A stretch of DNA of 64,000 nt from Lysinibacillus macroides. GTDB lineage: Bacteria > Bacillota > Bacilli > Bacillales_A > Planococcaceae. The DNA lies in contig NZ_LGCI01000002.1 in assembly GCF_001281525.1 (NCBI RefSeq), positions 310,001 through 374,000 of the forward strand, written 5' to 3'. Position numbers and translations under genes: made by a program. The notes beneath the pieces were generated by a model. The model searched no databases. It saw nothing but the letters and a program-made list of their open reading frames with translations, and was not told the DNA's origin. Below are positions 61,292 through 64,000 of the stretch, piece after piece (positions within the stretch are counted from its first letter, which is position 1; every line of letters starts with the position of its first letter).

Positions 61292-61850
61292 TCATTCCCT
61301 TCTAGTTGTTTCAAATAATCTACCTAGTACTGTTAAGCCTTGTTCTAGCATTTCTAAATCACCTATCGTATAGCCAATTCTGAATGATTGTGGTACTTCC
61401 AATCAATCCCTGTAGCAAAGGACAACACCTTCTTTTTCATACAAATTTCTACATAGCTCCTCGCTCGAAATATCAAAATCATATTTAATCAATACCCTAG
61501 TACCAGACTGTTATATTAACATGATAAATGAGGCCGGCTTTCTAGCCACTGATCAATGACTTGCTTCTCTTCGTACACAATTTTTCGCCCTCTTTCTAAA
61601 ATCTTTTCAGAATGCTCAAAGGCAATTGCTGTAATGAACTCATCAAATACACCATCACAGATTGTGTCATAAGATCTTCTATTTTCCAATCAATCATATG
61701 TTTCTTTATCCTTTGTTACAATCGTTCTAGCTACTTAGAAAACTTTAGATGTACTGCACGTAGCAACTCCTTTAATAGATGGCATCTATTGCTCATCTAT
61801 ATTTCATCACATAGAACATAATCATCCACAATAGGGCTAGCTTAGATCTT
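61292..61850 (-). pseudogene. PLP-dependent aminotransferase, heavily decayed
   Basis: Pieces in several frames follow the order of a class I aminotransferase: VLCDEIYR, ATCSTSKVF with VARTIVTKD (the PLP Lys region), FDEFITAIAFEHSEKILERG, RKIVYEEKQVIDQWLESRPH, then DFDISSEELCRNLYEKEGVV and SFRIGYTIGDLEMLEQGLTV at the C-terminus. Multiple stops and frameshifts separate them. The N-terminal half is absent. Confidence 0.7.
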
Positions 61851-61996
61851 CATCACAATGTTGAACATTATAAGCAGTTTTCCATTGCTATTAAAATTTA
61901 TTTATATATAGCTAAGCAAGAAAGATTCAATAATTATTTGAATACTATTTCTCATAAACAATAGGATCCATGATGATCCACCAAAGCTTATAAAAT

Positions 61997-62040
61997 AAAG
62001 GCTACTATTCAGAGGGGGTGCTCTCTGAATAGTAGCCTTT
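61997..62040. terminator. Terminator of the YitT-type gene
   Basis: An 18-bp stem AAAGGCTACTATTCAGAG / CTCTGAATAGTAGCCTTT, very strong. It overlaps the stop codon region. Confidence 0.85.
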
Positions 62041-62608
62041 ATTCCGTCACTGTCATAACACTAATAATAAGTCCTCCAACAAGCACCGTAACAATAGATA
62101 GGAGCAGTGTATGTGAAGACAATACGATACCACCTACCAAAATAATAATAGCATCCATACAAAAAATCAGTAGCCCCACATTCATACCTGTTTTATCACA
62201 TATAAATTGAGCAATTAAATCTGTTCCACCAGTGCTTGTCTGAAATCGAAGCATCAAGCCAATGCCAAAGCCTACAAGAATTCCTCCAAATATAGCACTA
62301 TAAAGAGCATCTATTTGTACAATATTCCTTACTGGCTTTAGGAAATCAATAATAAAGGATGAAGTAATTAGGCCATGCACGCTATTATAAAAATAGGTTC
62401 TATATTTAAACCAAGCTATAATAAAAATTGGCATACTAATGATAATAATCATTAAGCCAATTTTAAGATTATACAAATAATGTAAAATCAGTGCTAGCCC
62501 AACAACTCCTCCATCTAAAATTTCATAGGGTGTTAAAAACAAGTGAATACCTAATGATAAAGAAATACTTCCTATTATAATGACAAGACTTTTGGTCAAA
62601 AAATACAT
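62039..62608 (-). CDS. YitT-family membrane protein, short form
   Basis: A 189-residue membrane protein with about five helices: LVIIIGSISLSLGIHLFLTP, DGGVVGLALILHYLYNLKIG, FGGILVGFGIGLMLRFQTST and GGTDLIAQFICDKTGMNVGL, all typical of the YitT_membrane domain. Usual members have about 280 residues with a C-terminal DUF2179 domain, which is missing here: the frame ends at VMTVTE right at a strong terminator. The start ATG 62608 is preceded by GAGGGGGG. Function is unknown. Confidence 0.82.
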   Translation of the reverse strand: MYFLTKSLVIIIGSISLSLGIHLFLTPYEILDGGVVGLALILHYLYNLKIGLMIIIISMPIFIIAWFKYRTYFYNSVHGLITSSFIIDFLKPVRNIVQIDALYSAIFGGILVGFGIGLMLRFQTSTGGTDLIAQFICDKTGMNVGLLIFCMDAIIILVGGIVLSSHTLLLSIVTVLVGGLIISVMTVTE

Positions 62609-62764
62609 ATAGCCCCCCTCTACAACTAAGCCTGTCTTATAGTATGAAATCAGATTATTGAACATGTTATAAAATAGCATAAGATACATAGACATTTTTA
62701 TGATGATTTCGAAACTTATTGACGTATCCTTCGTATATACATAAAAACAAAGGGAGATGATTCA

Positions 62765-64000
62765 ATGGGACATGCTTTATTAGAACAGGTTAAACAAACA
62801 AGAGTACATTTAAGGGAAGAACTGTTAGCAACGATTTTTGAAGAATTTGATGGTCAACGTATGGGATTAACAAAGGCTCAACGCTTAGAAAAGTATCGAA
62901 AAATGCTGGAAAGTCCATTTCGTTTTTTCCGTGGCAGTGCGTATCTATTTTATTTTGATGTGACAAAAATTTCGTCCCTTTTCCACACACCTGATCTAAA
63001 ACCAACTTGGATTCAGGGTGATATGCATATGGACAATTTTGGTGCTTTTCAAAATGAGACAGGCAATATCGTTTTTGATGTAAATGATTTTGATGAGGGC
63101 TATGTCGGCTCCTATTTATACGATCTTACACGTATGAGTGTTAGCATTGCACTTTATTTAGAGGAACAAGGTTTACATAATACAGCCCAAGAAACGGCTA
63201 TCCAGCATTTTCTGAGTAGCTATCTTCAGCAGCTCAAACGTTTTCAGCGTAAACAGGATGATCCATTGACAATGCTATTTACAAAGGATACTACCAAGGG
63301 GCCTATTAAAAAGATGTTAAAAAAGCTGGAAAAACGGCAAGGTACTCAATTCGTTCAAGACATTACACAGATGAATGAGGATGGCAAGCATGTTTTTCGA
63401 TGGGATGAGGAAATACAGCCTGTTTCACCAGAGGAATATCAAGCGATTTCAAATGTCTTAACCAACTATACCATTAAGGATATCGCCATTAAATACGGCT
63501 CTGGCACAGCTTCTATAGGTTTAAAACGCTATTATATTTTAGTAGAGGGTGATATTGTCCTAGAAATGAAGGAGGTTCGTACAGCTATTCCAGCCTACTT
63601 CCTCCCCTATCGAGAGGAATTTTGGAATGCCTATAATCATCAGGGCGCACGCGTGGTGGGCACACAAAAGGCCATGCACCATTTAGAGGACCCACACCTC
63701 GCCTATGTAACAGTAGATGGGCAAGAATTTTATATTCGTGAGCGTTCACCATTTAAGAAAAAGGTGAAGCCAAAAAACTATAAAAGCTTAGAGGATTACT
63801 ATACAACAACTGCAATTATGGGACAAATTGCCGCAAAAATTCATGCAAGAGCTGATATCGACTACTCACATGTGTTTGACTATCATAGTGAGGATGAAAT
63901 CTTAAAAGCTATTGGCAAAAATCATTATCTTTTTATAGAGCATATTATATTACAAGCGATGCACTACAAAAACACCGTCTATACAGACTTTGAATTATTT
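62765..64000 (+). CDS. DUF2252 protein (runs off the window)
   Basis: 412 codons are present with no stop before the edge. The DUF2252 marks are MLESPFRFFRGSAYLFYFDV (about residues 47-66), WIQGDMHMDNFGAF (GDxHxxNFG, about 82-95) and VFDVNDFDEGYVGSYLYDLT. Also LKRYYILVEGD and FYIRERSPFKKKVKPKNYKS. The GDxHxxN and D-x-N-D-F-D patterns are like those of aminoglycoside-phosphotransferase-type kinases, so a kinase fold is likely; the substrate is unknown. The start has GGGAG before it. Confidence 0.88.
   Translation, partial: MGHALLEQVKQTRVHLREELLATIFEEFDGQRMGLTKAQRLEKYRKMLESPFRFFRGSAYLFYFDVTKISSLFHTPDLKPTWIQGDMHMDNFGAFQNETGNIVFDVNDFDEGYVGSYLYDLTRMSVSIALYLEEQGLHNTAQETAIQHFLSSYLQQLKRFQRKQDDPLTMLFTKDTTKGPIKKMLKKLEKRQGTQFVQDITQMNEDGKHVFRWDEEIQPVSPEEYQAISNVLTNYTIKDIAIKYGSGTASIGLKRYYILVEGDIVLEMKEVRTAIPAYFLPYREEFWNAYNHQGARVVGTQKAMHHLEDPHLAYVTVDGQEFYIRERSPFKKKVKPKNYKSLEDYYTTTAIMGQIAAKIHARADIDYSHVFDYHSEDEILKAIGKNHYLFIEHIILQAMHYKNTVYTDFELF

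Noticed and set aside
61099-61314. 71-codon minus-strand frame
   Set aside because: It overlaps the aminotransferase remnant in another frame, has no ribosome site, and has no recognisable pattern.
1-64000. CRISPR arrays, tRNA and rRNA genes
   Set aside because: No regularly spaced repeats, no cloverleaf-type GTTCGA-containing segments and no rRNA-like stretches were found on reading either strand.

Overview
The window comes from a low-GC Gram-positive spore-former relative, most likely Lysinibacillus or a close member of the Bacillaceae/Planococcaceae. This rests on AT-rich DNA, strong AGGAGG-type ribosome sites with frequent TTG starts, and neighbours resembling B. subtilis yqhG, yqhH, ycgT, ypsA and tcyP. 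The assignment is an inference from gene content, not a database match.

Left part (1-10.4 kb): a divergent pair at the edge (start of a secreted protein, and a tiny two-helix membrane protein), a decayed IS3-type element that has cut a GNAT gene, a lipoprotein, then a short-chain acid module: CoA-transferase subunits B and A, a LysR regulator, and a divergent AtoE-type transporter. A MerR/TipAS regulator with a multidrug ABC half-transporter and a LysE-type exporter follow.

10.3-13 kb: an SRPBCC-ArsR pair with a clear promoter/operator. An IS1182-type element with a 9-bp target duplication splits the SRPBCC gene and separates arsR from its promoter. 13-16.6 kb holds yqhG, an SNF2 helicase, and a ferredoxin-NADP reductase with a perfect 19-bp Fur box.

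17-27 kb: a leftward catabolic region with cyclase, medium-chain dehydrogenase, 3-hydroxyacyl-CoA dehydrogenase, two carboxymuconolactone-decarboxylase-like proteins, a second AtoE transporter, thiolase, a second CoA-transferase pair and an alpha/beta hydrolase. It looks like a route that imports a small organic acid, loads it onto CoA, oxidises it and cleaves it to acetyl-CoA. A remnant that looks like an IS200/IS605 right end lies inside.

27-30.4 kb: a hydrolase-like protein, a fusion of a Walker-A-less ABC ATPase to a LytTR DNA-binding domain, and an ABC-2 type exporter (ATPase plus permease). 30.4-34.8 kb is an accessory island bounded by 28-bp imperfect direct repeats. It holds a GNAT remnant, an IS256 element with an 8-bp target duplication and an amber codon in its transposase, a candidate secreted bacteriocin precursor with a 58-residue two-helix candidate immunity protein, and an IS3-type element.

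34.8-64 kb is mostly housekeeping and accessory chromosome: ATP-grasp enzyme, GNAT, MocR regulator, ANT(6)-like adenylyltransferase, EcsC protein, quinone oxidoreductase, soluble chemotaxis receptor, type II NADH dehydrogenase with a DUF1641 partner, a broken Crp/Fnr gene, two TetR/efflux pairs (MMPL and DHA2 MFS), LapA-like, YpsA-like, a cystine transporter, an EAL / CBS-GGDEF overlapping pair, a PucR regulator, a DMT exporter, a polar amino acid ABC operon, an aminotransferase pseudogene, a short YitT-type protein, and a DUF2252 gene running off the right edge. No tRNA, rRNA or CRISPR array was seen.
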